Shown: positions 10,981-23,469, counted from the stretch's first letter. The stretch: DNA of 64,000 nt from Taenia hydatigena (GCA_036345935.2 JADWOT020000004.1:8080734-8144733), one strand, 5' to 3'. The notes: a model not told the origin generated them from the letters alone. Translations and numbers: made by a program.

Positions 10981-11239
10981 TTCGGTCGAATCCTATTTAC
11001 GTTCCAGACTTAATTGCAATTCGGATGGACGATTACTGCTGCTGAGTGCTAATAGTGGAAAGTAACTTACTTTTCAGCCTTCCTGTTAACTAAGTGCGTA
11101 TGGCACTTACGAGTGCGCAACAGCTAGCCACAACGTTAGTCTTGACGTGGAACCCTCCACGTTTACCCATCTCATGAGAAATGACATCTCTGCTCATTAT
11201 CTGCTTAAGGGCCTTCTTCGCTCTTCGATGGGAAGTGAC

Positions 11240-11714
11240 TTATGGATGCCATTCTGCCAACATTTCATTGAGACCAGGTTGGAGTGGTAACTCGTTGCAA
11301 AAGCACTGGATGTTTTGTGGATCGAAACGTGCGGGAATGGTAAACTGTGCTGCATTCCATTTGCCCACTTCCGTATCGCGCCGATTGGGCTGATTATGGA
11401 GCGGGAGCTAACAACACCCACCCATCAATACGCTCGACTTAGCATATTAGCATAGTTGCCTGCGGCGGTGCAAACTCTCTGTTACCTCATTACACAGGCC
11501 TGCAACTCCCCATGACTCAAGCCCTCATCCGCGTAGACACCACTTACCTTTTACCTGCTCCCTGTGCTTTGACGCATCGACGCGCACTGAAAACTGAGGA
11601 GAGGCTTGTGATGTTTAAACCGAGCACAAACTGGTAGGGTAAACCAAAGTGAGGGAAGATATTGAGGATGAAGCGGGTTTCGGGGAGATCTGATAGCGCA
11701 TGGTGATTCGACAT
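11240..11714 (-). CDS. Left-arm copy of the two-exon small candidate
   Basis: Mirror of 28822-29296 with one replacement (Gln to Arg) in exon 1. Both donor options and the acceptor are kept. Confidence 0.2.
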
Positions 11715-12419
11715 GTGGCAAAAGACTTAGCAAAGCGTTCACGAATATGCTTGTGCCATTGTAATTGAATCCTTCCCTATTTACAAGTGTGAAAGTCGAC
11801 TCGTGACAGTTGTAGCATGGTCTATGGTGGCGTTGTGTCTGTGGTCTGAGGAAGCAGAATTCACTTGGGCTAGAATTTGGCCTAAGGACGAATTGCTCCT
11901 GTGTCTTCCCATTATGGCTCCTAATCGGGCATCACGGTGCATGATACGGAGAATTACCTTAGTTGTCTCAATTATTCGACCCTTGTGGCTACGATTCTTG
12001 TTTTTTTACGAGCGAATCTACTCTGACTGAAGCAATTTCCATTCGTCACTTTCTTTATTTCTTTTCCAGTGCGGGCTATGATTCGACAACGAGAATATGC
12101 GCAATTCAGTCATCACAACGCACGCCCTCCCATCAACTTCCACACACCTCCTGTTCAATGACTACAGAATGTCCCACTGTCCAATCCCTTAATCCATCTG
12201 CCGAATTTGGAAAGAATCTGGTGGGATGAAACAAAATTTGTAATGGTTGAAGTGGTATGGCACTCAAATCAAGGATGGTTCATTTTACTCAAGGCAGATG
12301 ACGATCAAGCCTTTCGCATAGTTTTAATCTTGGGAACAAATCGCAAGGAGCAAAAGAATAAATTATTCCCAGTGAATCACAAAACTCGTGCTTTTTCCCC
12401 ATGGAATTGCAATTAATCG

Positions 12420-13840
12420 TGCGGGTGTTGTGCCATGCTGAATGTGGGGCGTGATTCTATCACTACCTCAAATAAATCTTATTACTTAAATTGCCGTTGG
12501 CATCTACAAGTGGGGAAGTCCCAACTAAATGCGAGTAGCAACGGGAGATTGATCAAACTTGAAGTTAATGAGTCGATGATCTGACAATTGCAACAATCCG
12601 ACATCAGGGTGTTTGACTTTCCAACATCTGGAAAAGTCTAAATATTGTCTTAGCTTCAAATGGTGGGGCATGACTTCCATGAGGAAAATTATCCTTCCAT
12701 TAAACATTTGCGATTGAGAGCAATGGTGAACAATTTAGTTGGTGCTTAGGAAGAATGGCACTAATTGATGTTGATTTAGATAGGAAGTGGACGATGAAAA
12801 TGCCTCTTTGTTGGAACTCACAGAGCAGTCGACAGGAACGACAGCTCACCAATCAAACTATGTGCCTATGATCCTATTTCAGGCTGAATAGTTGTGAGGC
12901 AAGCCGATTTAGTGTTTACAAGGAAATGCCGCGTTGCTCACATGTTCACATCTGTCCACTGCCAGAATAGCTGAAGACAAGGACGAACAGCATCAACTTT
13001 GCGAAGAGTAAGTCTCAGTCTGCCTACCCTTCTTTCAACCACCCACGTTCAAAGGCATTTGGAGAGCTCCTTATTGGCAAGTGTTTTGTAGTTTAATCAC
13101 GCACACTGCTGGTTTCTTGACAGCAGCGACTAAATGCCACCAAGTTATGCGGCAGGGAGTGTGACGTACGACTTGGTAAGGAATCCGACTGCAAAAACGA
13201 AAACAAGCCCGTCTTGATTAAAGCATGATATCAGCAATCACTAATTTAGCTCCGAACAAGGCGAGAACCATTGGCAAAGACAGCCCCACAGTGGTACAAC
13301 ATGGCCGAATTGGCACCTTCGGAAAGCCTTAGAAAGCACATAAATTCACTCGACACTTACACTACTTCCAAGCCCCATCTTTTGTGAAAGTTAACATGAA
13401 AGTCGCACGTGTTGATATTTTTAATCGTGTAGGAAGAATACGCGTTTGAATCAAGCGTCCACCCATTTGAGTCCATAATTCACTATTGACTGCATCGTAA
13501 CAAGAGCAGTATACGCCTCCGGTCTAGCCAAAGAAGGCGTCCAAGTCTAGGGATTTTAGCTATGTCGGTGACAGACTCTCATGCTCGTGTCAAATGATTG
13601 CCCGTAAACCTGGTTTCTTCAAGCCATGCTATGGCCCGCTCTTCTAATTTGGGTTGGTTGTCAGTCACCTCATTGGCAATAAGTTGTCAGACAATCAATC
13701 ACAAGGCCTAGACTGGCCCTCTTTTAAGGTTCCGCATCTCAAGTTCGACTGGTCTCAGTGAAAATTTTTGTGAACTAGCACACGGTTTCACTTACGAGAA
13801 CAGTAGAAGTTAGAGAGTGCTTGTAAAATCACACTGGCCT
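12420..13840. other. Inner arm stretch without a supported gene, left
   Basis: Partner 26696-28116 is nearly identical. It includes a 60-codon frame at 12525-12707 (minus) with no splice support. Nothing else seen. Confidence 0.5.
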
Positions 13841-14295
13841 TAAAACATGCGACGTGAGCGTGGGCTGGTCTGCGAGATCATCCCTGTGGAAGTGGGTGGG
13901 TAAGTGGGTGGGTGAGTGGGTGGGGAGGAGGACCGCTTGACCACACCTAACACGTGTGTGTGTCTGTGTGTGTCTGTGTCATTTGACCTCGTTGGGCTTG
14001 CGCGATGCGTGAAGTGTAGGGAGACCGACTGCATTGAGGTAGACGTGATAGTGCGTCGAATGGATAGAATGAGGTAAAGAAGAGGTGAAGAAGAGGTGAG
14101 CGATAAATGGAGGCCAAGGAAGATAAGCACAAGAGGGTGATGAACTTGGCCGAGTAATTTATGTGAACCAACTTGAATCTTCCGCATGCTGAGCTAAAAG
14201 ATGACATTATTGTGTCTCTCCTTTTGTCCATCAAAACTGCTTGCATGATAGCGACTCGAAATTGAACTGTCCAGGTGAGAAGGGAATCGGAGTGT

Positions 14296-14435
14296 TTACA
14301 ATTGCCAGCAAGCATTGCAGTGCACACGTACACATGTAGCACTAACAGTCTCTTGCTTCACAGGTTTTTGACAAACTCGACAGTATTCCATGGATGCGTG
14401 GGGTCTCCACCCCACTTCTAAACAATCAACATACC
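14296..14435 (-). CDS. Candidate C4-motif terminal exon, left arm
   Basis: Identical reversed copy of 26100-26239, with the same acceptor and stop. Confidence 0.25.
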
Positions 14436-15543
14436 CTGCATAGTCGGAGGGAAATAAGGAATGAAGGAAGGCGCCTCTACTGGTTTCAACAGCAGCAATA
14501 GTTTGGTAGTACCAATAGTAGCAGCAATAATAATCATAATGGAAGTGTTCGTATTACTACTACGAACAGCAGCAGCAGCGGCAGTAGCATTGGCAACAAT
14601 AGTACGATTGTGCCCCCTACACACTGCAAATCTTTTCGTTCAATGACTCTGCTTGAAAAAGCCATTGCTCAATTAATCAAACTGAAAAGACTTTAGTTCA
14701 CGTCTGGGGAGTATGTTACTCCCCACAGGGCGAATAATAATATCCCCCATGTAGGGAACCACAGTGCTGACAATGAGAGGCCTCCCGTATTGGCACGATC
14801 GTGGCGACTGGGTGCAACACCTTATGGCAGATATGGAGGCTCATCAAAAGGACAGCCCTACCAATAAGGCAATGACTCAAAGCAGAAGCTACTCCTTCAA
14901 ATGCACCATCTTAAGTTCAACGAGAACTATTTTCACCACTTTATCATTCTATCTTACGGCTACCAACCACCGTCTCGCATGTGTGACACATCTAGCCACT
15001 TCTTCCTCCCTTCCTTCTTTCCTTCTCTCCTTCCTCCCTTCCTTTCTTCCGTCCCTCCTTTCTCTTTCCTTCTCTTCTTCGAAAAGCAAGCCTGCTGTCC
15101 CACCGGTGTAACATGTGTTGGTTCTTTCCTTACCACCACCATCGAAAATGCACATACTGGATATGCTGCATAAATGCCTTCAACACTCACACCCGTCTTC
15201 CCGTCACACGCAGCAACAGAAACCCACTACTCAAGTCATTTGAGTAACACTTTTATTCCACTCGCATTTCCAGCTCACTGGCATTGTGAGGCGACAGTAC
15301 AGCCTCATCGTTGTGGGTGGTTGCTATCGCTTCCACAAGCACATTCAACGCACCTACACCACAAAGCAGCACATCTTTCCAGTCGTGCCAGTAATAATTA
15401 TCATCATTAGCTCCCACCATGCACCACAATCCAGCGTGAAGGCAGTGTAGTCACCAGACACAAAGCGCTGCTGACTTTCAAATGGTGAGGTTATCGATTG
15501 AATACATTGATCGTGTCACACATTCAAACATACCGCCACAACA

Positions 15544-16474
15544 ATGTGTGCAAATCGGCTGTATCCAGAAATGCTCTTTCTGTTGGTCTACATTTCGGTT
15601 TGTCTTTCCGGTTACCTTGGCATTTTTCGTTTGCGCTTTTTCTTTCTCGCGTGGACCCTCGTGGACATGGCGCAAGCAGTGTCGACGAGGAGAGGTAGGT
15701 GCTCACCTTTACACACACCTCTACTCACCTCATTGTCATGCAGGTTGCCAAAGACGCCAAAAGGCTGTCTCTCACAAAGCACTTCAGACAGATGTTCATG
15801 TGGAAGAAGAGCGGGTGGAGCAAGTGGAGCAGATGGAGCAGGTGGAGGAGGTGGAGAGCTCGACTGGCGCATCTGATGCGAAGCTGGTGAGATTCCAGCA
15901 GATACTGCAATTCTTCGCCTTGCCTCCAAGTCATTCGATGCGGAGGCGGCAGCGACGGTCGGCAGAAACGGAAGGAGATACCGGCGCCGCAGACACGACC
16001 TACGGTGTTACCGACCTTCCGGATGAATACGAATGGAGGGAAGAAGGAGGAGGTGGTGGTGGTGTGGATAGCGCAAAGGGCCATTGCGCTGAAAGGAGGA
16101 GGAGGATGAGAAGACGGATGGAGACAAAGGGCCGTTCGAAGAGGGACGAGGAGGGGCAGCAGGAAGAGGAGGAGGAGGAGGTGTGGGTGGAGCGGGTGGA
16201 GCGTGAGCGGGAGCAGGCGCAGGTGCGGGATGGACAGCGCGAGGAGAAGGAGGAGGACGGGAGAATGGAGAAGGAGGTGAAGAAGGAGAAGACGCACAAT
16301 GTCATCATGGAGAGCGGTCACCACGTACACGGCAAAGCAAAGAAGACGCGCAGCGGCAGGTGGCGTCGGCTCTTCACCAACGCAATCGGTGGACTCGCGT
16401 GGCACCAACAACACAAGGGACCACCTCACCAACACCCACACCGACACCGGTTTACAGACTCCATGATGCATTGA
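15544..16474 (+). CDS. Two-exon module gene, copy B
   Basis: Model: exon 1 is 15544-15694 (ATG, 151 bp), the intron is 15695-15743 (49 bp, GTAGGT...TCATGCAG), exon 2 is 15744-16474 with TGA; 293 residues. Joining the exons puts G with GT and continues in the same frame that is conserved between copies. N-terminus MLFLLVYISVCLSGYLGIF is signal-peptide-like. The mature part is acidic/basic low complexity with SDAKLVRFQQILQFF, DLPDEYEWREE, a Gly run, RRMRRRMETKGR, a Glu run and a HRHRFTDSMMH end. Relative to A and C, the Gly, Arg, Glu and His tracts differ in length, always by whole codons. If unspliced, a longer frame from 15482 also stays open, so the intron is an inference. The antisense strand is also open because of composition. 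It lies convergent with the decayed paralogue at 16893-17440. Confidence 0.55.
15744..16036 (+). repeat. Intramodule inverted homology block, B (gene side)
   Basis: Homologous, inverted, to 17181-17440 within the same module. The six blocks in the window (two per module) all share the landmarks GCATCTGATG and CCGGATGAAT. Confidence 0.8.
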
Positions 16475-16667
16475 TGATGGAGCAAAGTGTGCTTCTTGCC
16501 TACCACCAATTCACACCAAGTCAAGTTGGTGAGAGCATTGTCCTTCCTGTTAATGCAGCAGCATCTGCACTATGAGCAGCAGCAGCAGCAGCAGCAGGAG
16601 GAGGAGGAGAAGGGCGTTGTTGTTGTTGTCGTTGTTGTTAGGGACACTGTAGTTGTCACGGTTGGCT

Positions 16668-16679
<12 letters not shown>

Positions 16680-16733
<54 letters not shown>
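16680..16733 (+). repeat. CAG microsatellite, 18 units, uninterrupted
   Basis: Equivalent, in reverse orientation, of 3037-3072. It is flanked by a CAGCAGTAG remnant on the left and GAGCAGG on the right. Confidence 0.97.
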
Positions 16734-16736
<3 letters not shown>

Positions 16737-16892
16737 CAGGTAGATGACGATGATGACCTCCACCCATGCCAAGAGCGAAGGACTTCCGTTCGTCCGTCCG
16801 TCTCTCTTACCTTCCTATTTTTTTCTCTCCTTTTTCATTTAGTGTTCGGTTGAGATGTCCCGGTGCCAACAATGTCTCGCCCATGTCCACCG

Positions 16893-17440
16893 TCAGAGTC
16901 GACAATTGTGCCCCTGCTGCCATCGCCGATGCCGTTGTTCACCGCCATGCGTGATGTCTCCTCGTTCTTCACTTCCCTCTCCGTTCCGATGCCTCTCTCT
17001 CTCTCTCTCCTCTCCCTCCCTCACTCCCTGCCTCCCTTCCCTCTCCCTGTTCCCCTCCCTCCCCGCCCTTTCTTCCTTCACTCCTTCCTTTCTCCCATCC
17101 TCTTCTTCCTCGAGTAGCTGCTTGTCTTCCACCGTCGCCCTTCCTTCTTTCGTATTCACATCTCACCCCTCCGCTTCCTCCCATTCGCATTCATCCGGAC
17201 CTTCGGTCGTGCCGTGGACGTCTGCTGCTGATGCGTCGGCTCCTTCCATTTCGCCACCGTCAGCCACGACTTGCAGTATCCGTTGCAATCCACCAAACTT
17301 CACATCAGATGCAACTGCTTGCGAGTTCTCCCTCCGCTCACACTGCCTACCCTGCCCATTCTGTCCCACTTCCCCTGCTTCCACATCAACATTCGTCTGA
17401 GGTGCTTTGTGTCAGACAGCTTCTTGGCTTCTTTGGCAAC
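16893..17440 (-). pseudogene. Decayed paralogue of the module gene, copy B
   Basis: Reverse-strand equivalent of 2313-2791. It keeps the frame ASDVKFGGLQRILQ...GPDECEWEEAEG, then a TGA, then NTKEGRATVEDKQLLEEEE. Unlike copies A and C, an indel in the Glu/Arg/Gly tail shifts the frame so it runs on into a different C-terminus. It lies convergent to the module gene at 15544-16474, with the CAG tract between them. Confidence 0.5.
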
Positions 17441-17780
17441 CCACATGCCACCTTTCTTATTTTTGTTCTTCTTCTTCTTCTTTGTTTGTTCAAATACATC
17501 TCTTTTGTTCATCAGACGAAGGCCTTATCTCACTTATCACTTAGTAGGCGGCAGGTTGGCGGTGATGCCACAGAATCCATTTTACTGCCAATTTGAGCTC
17601 ACTCTCCTCCGGCCACTTCGAAGCTTTCAATACCACATCCCGACTCTGTCTTATGGTCGTTGAGTTGTGTGACACCATCTCCTTTACATTATAATAAGAC
17701 ATTCACTTCATCAGTTGTGTATTTATGATAGAAGAGATAAAAGAATTTGGTCCACTTGCTCTTTAATTTGGCACGGGATC

Positions 17781-17806
17781 ACACACACACACACACACAC
17801 ACACAC
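17781..17806 (+). repeat. AC dinucleotide run, module B part a2
   Basis: Thirteen AC units, longer than its module A partner. Confidence 0.96.
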
Positions 17807-18114
17807 CGAGAGTGTGTCAATTCATGAGCAATGACGCCTGGGTGGTGGGAGAAAGAGGAGTGGGAGTAATGGAAGACGCAGGCCACGTGAATTCAGAAGT
17901 GAACGCAAGGCATCAAAATGCAACCGAACAGTTGCTCAAGTAATAAATAAGTACCTCATTATTTGTTTGAACTAACCATAGCTGGGTTGCTCAAATGCTA
18001 CGATGACGACGACGGCGTCGACGGTGTGGCAACCGGGCAGAACGTAGGCACCCAGTGCAGTTGCATAGTGACAGAATCGCTTTTTGCACCCAATGCTACT
18101 AATATGTGCGTCAG

Positions 18115-18326
18115 CAAATGACAAGTGTCGCCTCCCTCCTTACCGCCTCACTAACAATGTGGGATATGTACCACCACAACCACCACCATCATCACCACCA
18201 CCTCCTCCTCCTTATGTGGCTGCCACCGCTGCAGCCGCCGCCACTGGAACGCAAGCCAGACCCTGGCTTTACTACCACTACTGCTACTACTACTCAGCGG
18301 AGAGAAATCTGTGCGCCGTCGAGTTG
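18115..18326 (+). CDS. Candidate Pro/Ala/Tyr-rich exon, module B part a2
   Basis: Counterpart of 1436-1646 with the same acceptor and donor. One extra Pro codon and one fewer Tyr codon are frame-neutral changes; a single-base difference near the end is not. It reads YVPPQPPPSSPPPPPPYVAA, then QARPWLYYHYCYYYSAERN. Function unknown. Confidence 0.22.
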
Positions 18327-20084
18327 GTAAAGCTCCACCTGCCTAGCGCCGTTTCAGTAGTATTGACATCCTACCTCAAGATTCAAACGTCGAAATTGGC
18401 AGGGTGACGCGTGGAATGATGCGCTTTTCACTGCATTCACCCTCCTCCACCTCCCATCCCCTTCCCCATCTCCTTCTTCTCCTTAACATACAGCCGAACG
18501 CTCTACACAAGATAGAGCTGAATTTAACACTACTTCTTATAATAAAATTCTACACCATTTGTTTGCGCATACCCCACGATTTACCCATAGTCATGAGGCC
18601 ACGTCACTAAGTAATCCAGCAAGTTCCACTCCAGTCGCTTTAAAACCCTGCTGCCGGAGGTAACACCTACGCTAAACACGCTTCATCTGCTTAGCTGCAA
18701 TCCTCATCTCCACACCCAACAGTAGTGCCCGTTTCGCCTAAACAATGACGCTAACTGCATTCACTTCTTCTAATCAACCGATCTCTCCTCCTCCTCCTCC
18801 TCCTTTTCAAATACCACACAACACAACTGTCCCTCACCACCTATATTGCTTCAAATACATAGGATATTCTGGATAGCCATGACTTAGTGATATGAAACAC
18901 ATGCCACGCGTGTATGTGCAACGTAACAAGAAGAGTGGTCACGGTGCAACGCGTTACGAACGCATCTTCAGCAGGTCCAATCAACTTGTGAAACCGCAAA
19001 CGCATTGGTTAACACCATATTCCTCGAGGAGGACAAATCAATTAACCCATCCTGTGCATGCAAGTACCACAATAACATCATGGATAGACACACAAAATAA
19101 CCAGCATCTATGCTCCTACCTTACCTTTCACTTTGGGAGCTCTTCCGCTTCTACTGCAATGGCGCCAAATCGGTGGTCCTTCTCAACCATTCATCCATAC
19201 TTCCATTCATCCACTGTGGACATGCCACAAACTAACGTACTCCACTCTTAACACTGCCCTCAGTCGCGAATGGCAAGGCATCCATTCCCCAACAATCGTT
19301 GGCCCATAATCATTGGTAAAACGACCCATGTGAGTGGGAAGAGAAGCAAAACAACACAACACTCAGCCGGATGCACAAGACAGTCATTCATTTACGACCT
19401 TAACCGACCTTAGTTGCGTAGATATTCGAACTATAAAAAGTCATTAGAAACCATCAAATTCGCCACAAAGTCAGCTAAGTTATTCGAAAAAGCTTTTTGA
19501 TACACCTCGAAACGTCATAAATGTTAAAAAATGCATGTCTAAAGACAATTGAAATTTTCCATAAAGGCGACACATTAAAATTTAAATGCTGTTATGTGGA
19601 CCACATTTACTTTGCGCCGTTACACCTCTTGATTGGCATCTATGCTTTGATCGACTGTTACGATTCATTGCCATATGTCTCACTCATGCAAAATTCATAA
19701 ATTCTTTCATCTGTGTGTTTCTACTTTAAATTTTGTGTTTGTTACAAAACTGCTCTAGTTTGTGTTAGTTGATGCATCATCGAAAACACAGGCAAATTAA
19801 AATTTTGTTTGACCGAACGAACTGTGACCTGATTGGTCATTTTTGTACGTGGCTCGCGTAAGTGCTGCCTGTTCTGGCGACTGTTGTTTCGGTTTTATGA
19901 GCCTTTATTTAGCGTCAGAAGTTGGAAATCTTGTAAGCATTTGGTGCACTTTGGTTAGTTTTGGTGGTTTTGTTGTTAACAGATATTTTAAATGTCGACT
20001 TTTTTCTCCTACACACATGCCTGCTGGAGTAAACTCAAAGGCCTCTTAATGTGACTGTTGAGACGTTTACTAAGGTGCAGTTTT

Positions 20085-20190
20085 GCTACACGGCACTATA
20101 AGTGATAAATTATGACTGTTTTGGCAGTGTGTGAGGTTGCACGCTCCACTAATGACGTTGGATTTTGGTTGGTGGGGCGCAAATTGGTTG
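20085..20190 (+). repeat. Spacer repeat, copy 1
   Basis: Resembles 21855-21960: both have GTAAAT or GATAAAT followed by TGACTGTTTTG, GTGTG.GGTTG and GACGTTGG. The copies are diverged and 1.77 kb apart. Confidence 0.55.
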
Positions 20191-20605
20191 AGAGGAGTTA
20201 TAATCTTACCGAGTGCTTGGCAATTACTTGCTTGGTGCTTTCGTGCGATCAAGCACCCATTACATGCATACGTTTGTACTTATATTTGTTCTTTCTTTAT
20301 CACTCTATATTTTAGGCTAATCGTTTAAAAATTAGCTGCAGTCGGTGTGAAGACTTTTTGTTTTCCATTTGCATTGCCTAATCGCGTTGATGTTTTCACT
20401 ACACAATCCTTCTTGCGAATAAGTAGGATCGTTTTCGCTGTTTCCAAGTGGTTAGTTATTTTATCAAGAATGGGTGTTGATGAATGCGGTGGAATTCGAT
20501 GAAGAGACTTGTGAGGAGTTTTAACGTTGTTCATTATTTCCTTGCTAGTATTCATCTTGTTTATAAATCTTATCCTCCATTTTCCTTTTCCGTTTTCATG
20601 CTAGA

Positions 20606-20735
20606 ATAGACGTTGAGGAAGAGGAAGAAGAAGGAGAAGGAGATGGAGATGAAGCTGTAGCAATGAGCGTGAATCTCGCCTTCGCTATGACTTCGCGCAT
20701 TCCCTAGGTAGGATTGGATTGAGTTGTTGGTGCCT
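20606..20735 (+). repeat. Block paralogous to 60830-61116, spacer copy
   Basis: Starts GACGTTGAGG, then contains ATG at 20663 with GTGAATCTCGCCTTCGC and ACTTCG, a GTAGG donor-like site, and ATTGGATTGAGTTGTTGG. The 60.8 kb copy shows the same order. In this copy the short frame from ATG ends in TAG at the donor. Confidence 0.5.
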
Positions 20736-21282
20736 TTTGTGGGTGCAGTAACCGAATCGATGTGCTTTGTTCTTATGTTGGGTGGAAAGGTGCTTTTCCT
20801 GTTTACCTGTGTGGTGAGGGGTGCGCTATTGTGATCACTGTGATATGCGTGCTGTTGGAGCAGCAGCGCATAGAGATGGCGGAGGACTGGGGGCGTGACG
20901 AGGGTAATTAGTTGTGTTGATGTGATCCTTGCTGCGAAAGGTGTTGTGTAGAGGGCCTCGGTGATGGTTCAATCGTAGGTTTTTTCAGCTTTGACGGCAC
21001 GAGTTGGTGTCTGAGTAAGTGAGTAAATGGGTGGGTGGGTGAGTGAGGTAGACGCAGCAGCAGGAGTGGGGCTAGTGGAAAGCCTTGGCATCACTACGCA
21101 GACTGTACTTTGTAGCAGTCGTAAGTATTTGCTTCCGGCTGTGATGCACTGCTTGGATGGATTGGAGGTGGTCGCTTGTGTTGGCATGAAGGTAGGGTGT
21201 GGCTCTGCTGGTCTGTGCTTTGCGCTAGGCGAGGGGGTGGAGAAGCATCTCCGCCTTACAATTCTTTCCCAATGTTGCAGGT

Positions 21283-21470
21283 GCAATGGTTCGGAAGGCC
21301 TGGAAGGCGAAGGTTTGTGATACTGCACGGCACAGACGGTTGGTGGACGCAGCTACATAGATTGAAGCGGTGACTCAATCGTTCTATTCTGTGCCTCCTC
21401 CACAGAGCTTTGTTTCTGCCTGTGTTGGTGCGTATGCCTGGACATCACTGACGGGGACATTCATTCATTC
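21283..21470 (+). repeat. Diverged a1-like block in the spacer
   Basis: Similar to the start of modules A and C. GAAGGCCTGGAAGGCGAAGG parallels the CCTGAAGGACGGGG region, then TTCTAT..GCCTCCTCCACAGAGC and TGCGTATGC.TGGACATCAC match closely. It is preceded by an acceptor-like TGTTGCAG. It is an older relative of the module start sitting about 0.6 kb in front of module C. Confidence 0.55.
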
Positions 21471-21480
21471 ATTCATTCAT
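21458..21480 (+). repeat. ATTC tetranucleotide repeat
   Basis: About five tandem ATTC units at the end of the diverged a1-like block in the spacer. Confidence 0.96.
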
Positions 21481-21854
21481 CCAACGATCGCTATCGCAAC
21501 AACAGCAGTTTCATCAGTCGTTTTGGGCTGCCCAACCGGGTAAGTGGCCAATGTTGAATTTTTGTATCAGAAACGACTTGGATTTGCGGTTGAACCAACC
21601 AGTAAGAAGGTTTAGACGCATTGAAAGGTGTGGATTTTATTCTTGCCAGTTGTAATCACGGAGAGAAGGATTCTGGTTCCTCGCTAATGCGAAAGCCTAA
21701 CTTGGCGTTAGAAAAAGGCGGATGGGTGAGCACGTTTGGTAGACTGTGGCCTTCACTTCAAAAGTCGTTGGATGAGGAAGTGTGGCGATTAGGTGTTGTT
21801 CGGAGCGATGGAATCAGTCCTTCTACTCACGTGGTGCATTTTTTGCCACTGTAT

Positions 21855-21960
21855 AGCATGATAGACGGTAAATGGTGACTGTTTTGTTAGTTTGTGGGGT
21901 TGTTTGTGCCTTGAACGACGTTGGGAGTGTGCTTAATGGGGGGTAGGGGGTTGCGGTATA
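21855..21960 (+). repeat. Spacer repeat, copy 2
   Basis: Second copy of the block at 20085-20190, located just before module C. Confidence 0.55.
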
Positions 21961-22074
21961 CTGCTTGGGTAGACTGGCGGTGGTTCCTCGTGTTAGTTTT
22001 GATTTGCGCTTTGCTGTTAGGAGGAGGAGAAAGAGGAGGCATTTCCATCTGACAACTCGTTGTCAATATTCTAG

Positions 22075-22260
22075 GTGCCTGAAGGACGGGGATTTGGAGA
22101 GTTGTCGACGGCGCTAGTTCAACCTTTCTATGCTTCGCCTCCTCCACAGAGCCCCGCTTCTGCGACTGCAGCTGCCACTACTGCCACGTATGCGTGGAAA
22201 TCACCGACCGACGATGCGATGGGATGTGGGTGGCTTAACAGCAAGTGCTATGCGCAATAA
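22075..22260 (+). CDS. Candidate terminal exon, module C part a1
   Basis: 61-codon counterpart of 24-212 with the same TTCTAG acceptor and the same TAA stop. It differs by one Ala codon and about five replacements. An upstream first exon could lie in the spacer, but none joins in frame with confidence; a short ATG block at 20663 ends in TAG before its donor-like site. Confidence 0.3.
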   Translation: MPEGRGFGELSTALVQPFYASPPPQSPASATAAATTATYAWKSPTDDAMGCGWLNSKCYAQ

Positions 22261-23008
22261 CATCGGCCTGAGTGTTGAACTTGCTCTTAAATAACAATCT
22301 TCCTTTTGAGTATTTTACTAAATTTTAGTTGAAGATTGTTGGGACTTCTCTGAGCGTTTTTGGAAGGTTGTGGTAGACTATTATTTTGTAGTTGCACAGT
22401 CAGCGGCGTGGGACTAAAGCTTGACGAGAGGACGACGCGAACGCCGATAGCTTGGCAACCACTAGGGCAGCAAACCCTCACTGAGTGAGGTGACGGAGAA
22501 TGAGGCAGTTCTTGCAGAAGAGTTCGGCCACTTGATTAATTTGAAGGGATCATGTCAGTCGAAATTTCCATCGAAAGTGACATTGGTTGGTGGGTTGCTA
22601 AGAAGTAGTCAGTGAATTAGTTGCGGAGGCAAGGAGTTGCGCCACTTGTGACCCTGTTAAGAGAAGTCAGTTGCTGTGCCATCACCTAGTTGCTCGTCGT
22701 CCTTCATCATTTGCTTGGATGCATGGAAGTCAAGTCGGCATAAACAGACCACAGTGGGCTTCCTTTCATCCCATCAAACATCGCTCCTTCCTCGTCACTC
22801 ATCAAGAATGACTTAGAAGATGAGCACTTGATGTGGAGTGAGAGAGTTGCCCGGAAACGAAATGTAAGGTGGATTCTGTGGCATCACCGCCATCCTGCCG
22901 CCTACTAAGTGATAAGTGAGATAAGGCCTTCGTCTGATGAACAAAAGAGATGTATTTGAACAAACAAAGAAGAAGAAGAAGAACAAAAATAAGAAAGGTG
23001 GCATGTGG

Positions 23009-23433
23009 GTTGCCAAAGAAGCCAAGAAGCTGTCTGACACAAAGCACCTCAGACGAATGTTGATGTGGAAGCAGGGGAAGTGGGACAGAATGGGCAGGGT
23101 AGGCAGTGTGGGCGGAGGGAGAACTCGCAAGCAGTCGCATCTGATGTGAAGTTTGGTGGATTGCAACGGATACTGCAAGTCGTCGCTGACGGTGGCGAAA
23201 TGGAAGGAGCCGGCGCATCAGCAGCAGTCGTCTACGGCACAGCCGAAGGTCCGGATGAATGCGAATGGGAGGAAGCGGAGGGGTGAGATGTGAATACGAA
23301 AGAAGGAAGGGTGACGGTGGAAGACAAGCAGCTACTCGAGGAAGAAGAGGAAGGGAGAAAGGAAGGAAGAAGTGAAGGAAGGAAGGCGGGGAGGGAGGGG
23401 AACAGGGAGAGGGAAGGGAGGCAGGGAGTGAGG

Positions 23434-23469
<36 letters not shown>

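Larger units (their letters stand above)
6253..17585 (+). repeat. Left arm of an 11.3 kb long inverted repeat
   Basis: Pairs in reverse complement with 22864-34153. Paired coordinates sum to 40535-40536 over 9,100-15,900 (for example 14764 with 25771, 10250 with 30286). Only one net inserted base separates the arms over about 5.7 kb. Towards the outer end the sum shifts to 40239 at 7,000 because of a net 297-base difference. Towards the centre it shifts to 40449 because of microsatellite length changes. Confidence 0.95.
14642..18922 (-). repeat. Module B, inverted copy of A parts a2 and a3
   Basis: Reverse-complement match to 839-5141. It reads outward from the boundary string AATGACTCTGCTT at 14642 and ends near 18922, where the match to A stops beside a 19-base direct repeat of A (816-834). 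Part a1 is missing. The a3 portion (14642-17585) matches module C almost perfectly at its outer end. It encodes a plus-strand copy of the module gene. Confidence 0.93.
17586..22863. other. Spacer between the long inverted-repeat arms
   Basis: It holds the a2 part of module B (to 18922), then about 3.1 kb of mostly unique DNA (18923-22051), then the a1 part of module C (22052-22863). The unique portion is T/G-rich. It contains internally repeated blocks (20085-20190 with 21855-21960), a diverged a1-like block (21283-21470) and a block paralogous to 60830-61116. I see no convincing complete gene in 18923-20600. Confidence 0.8.
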
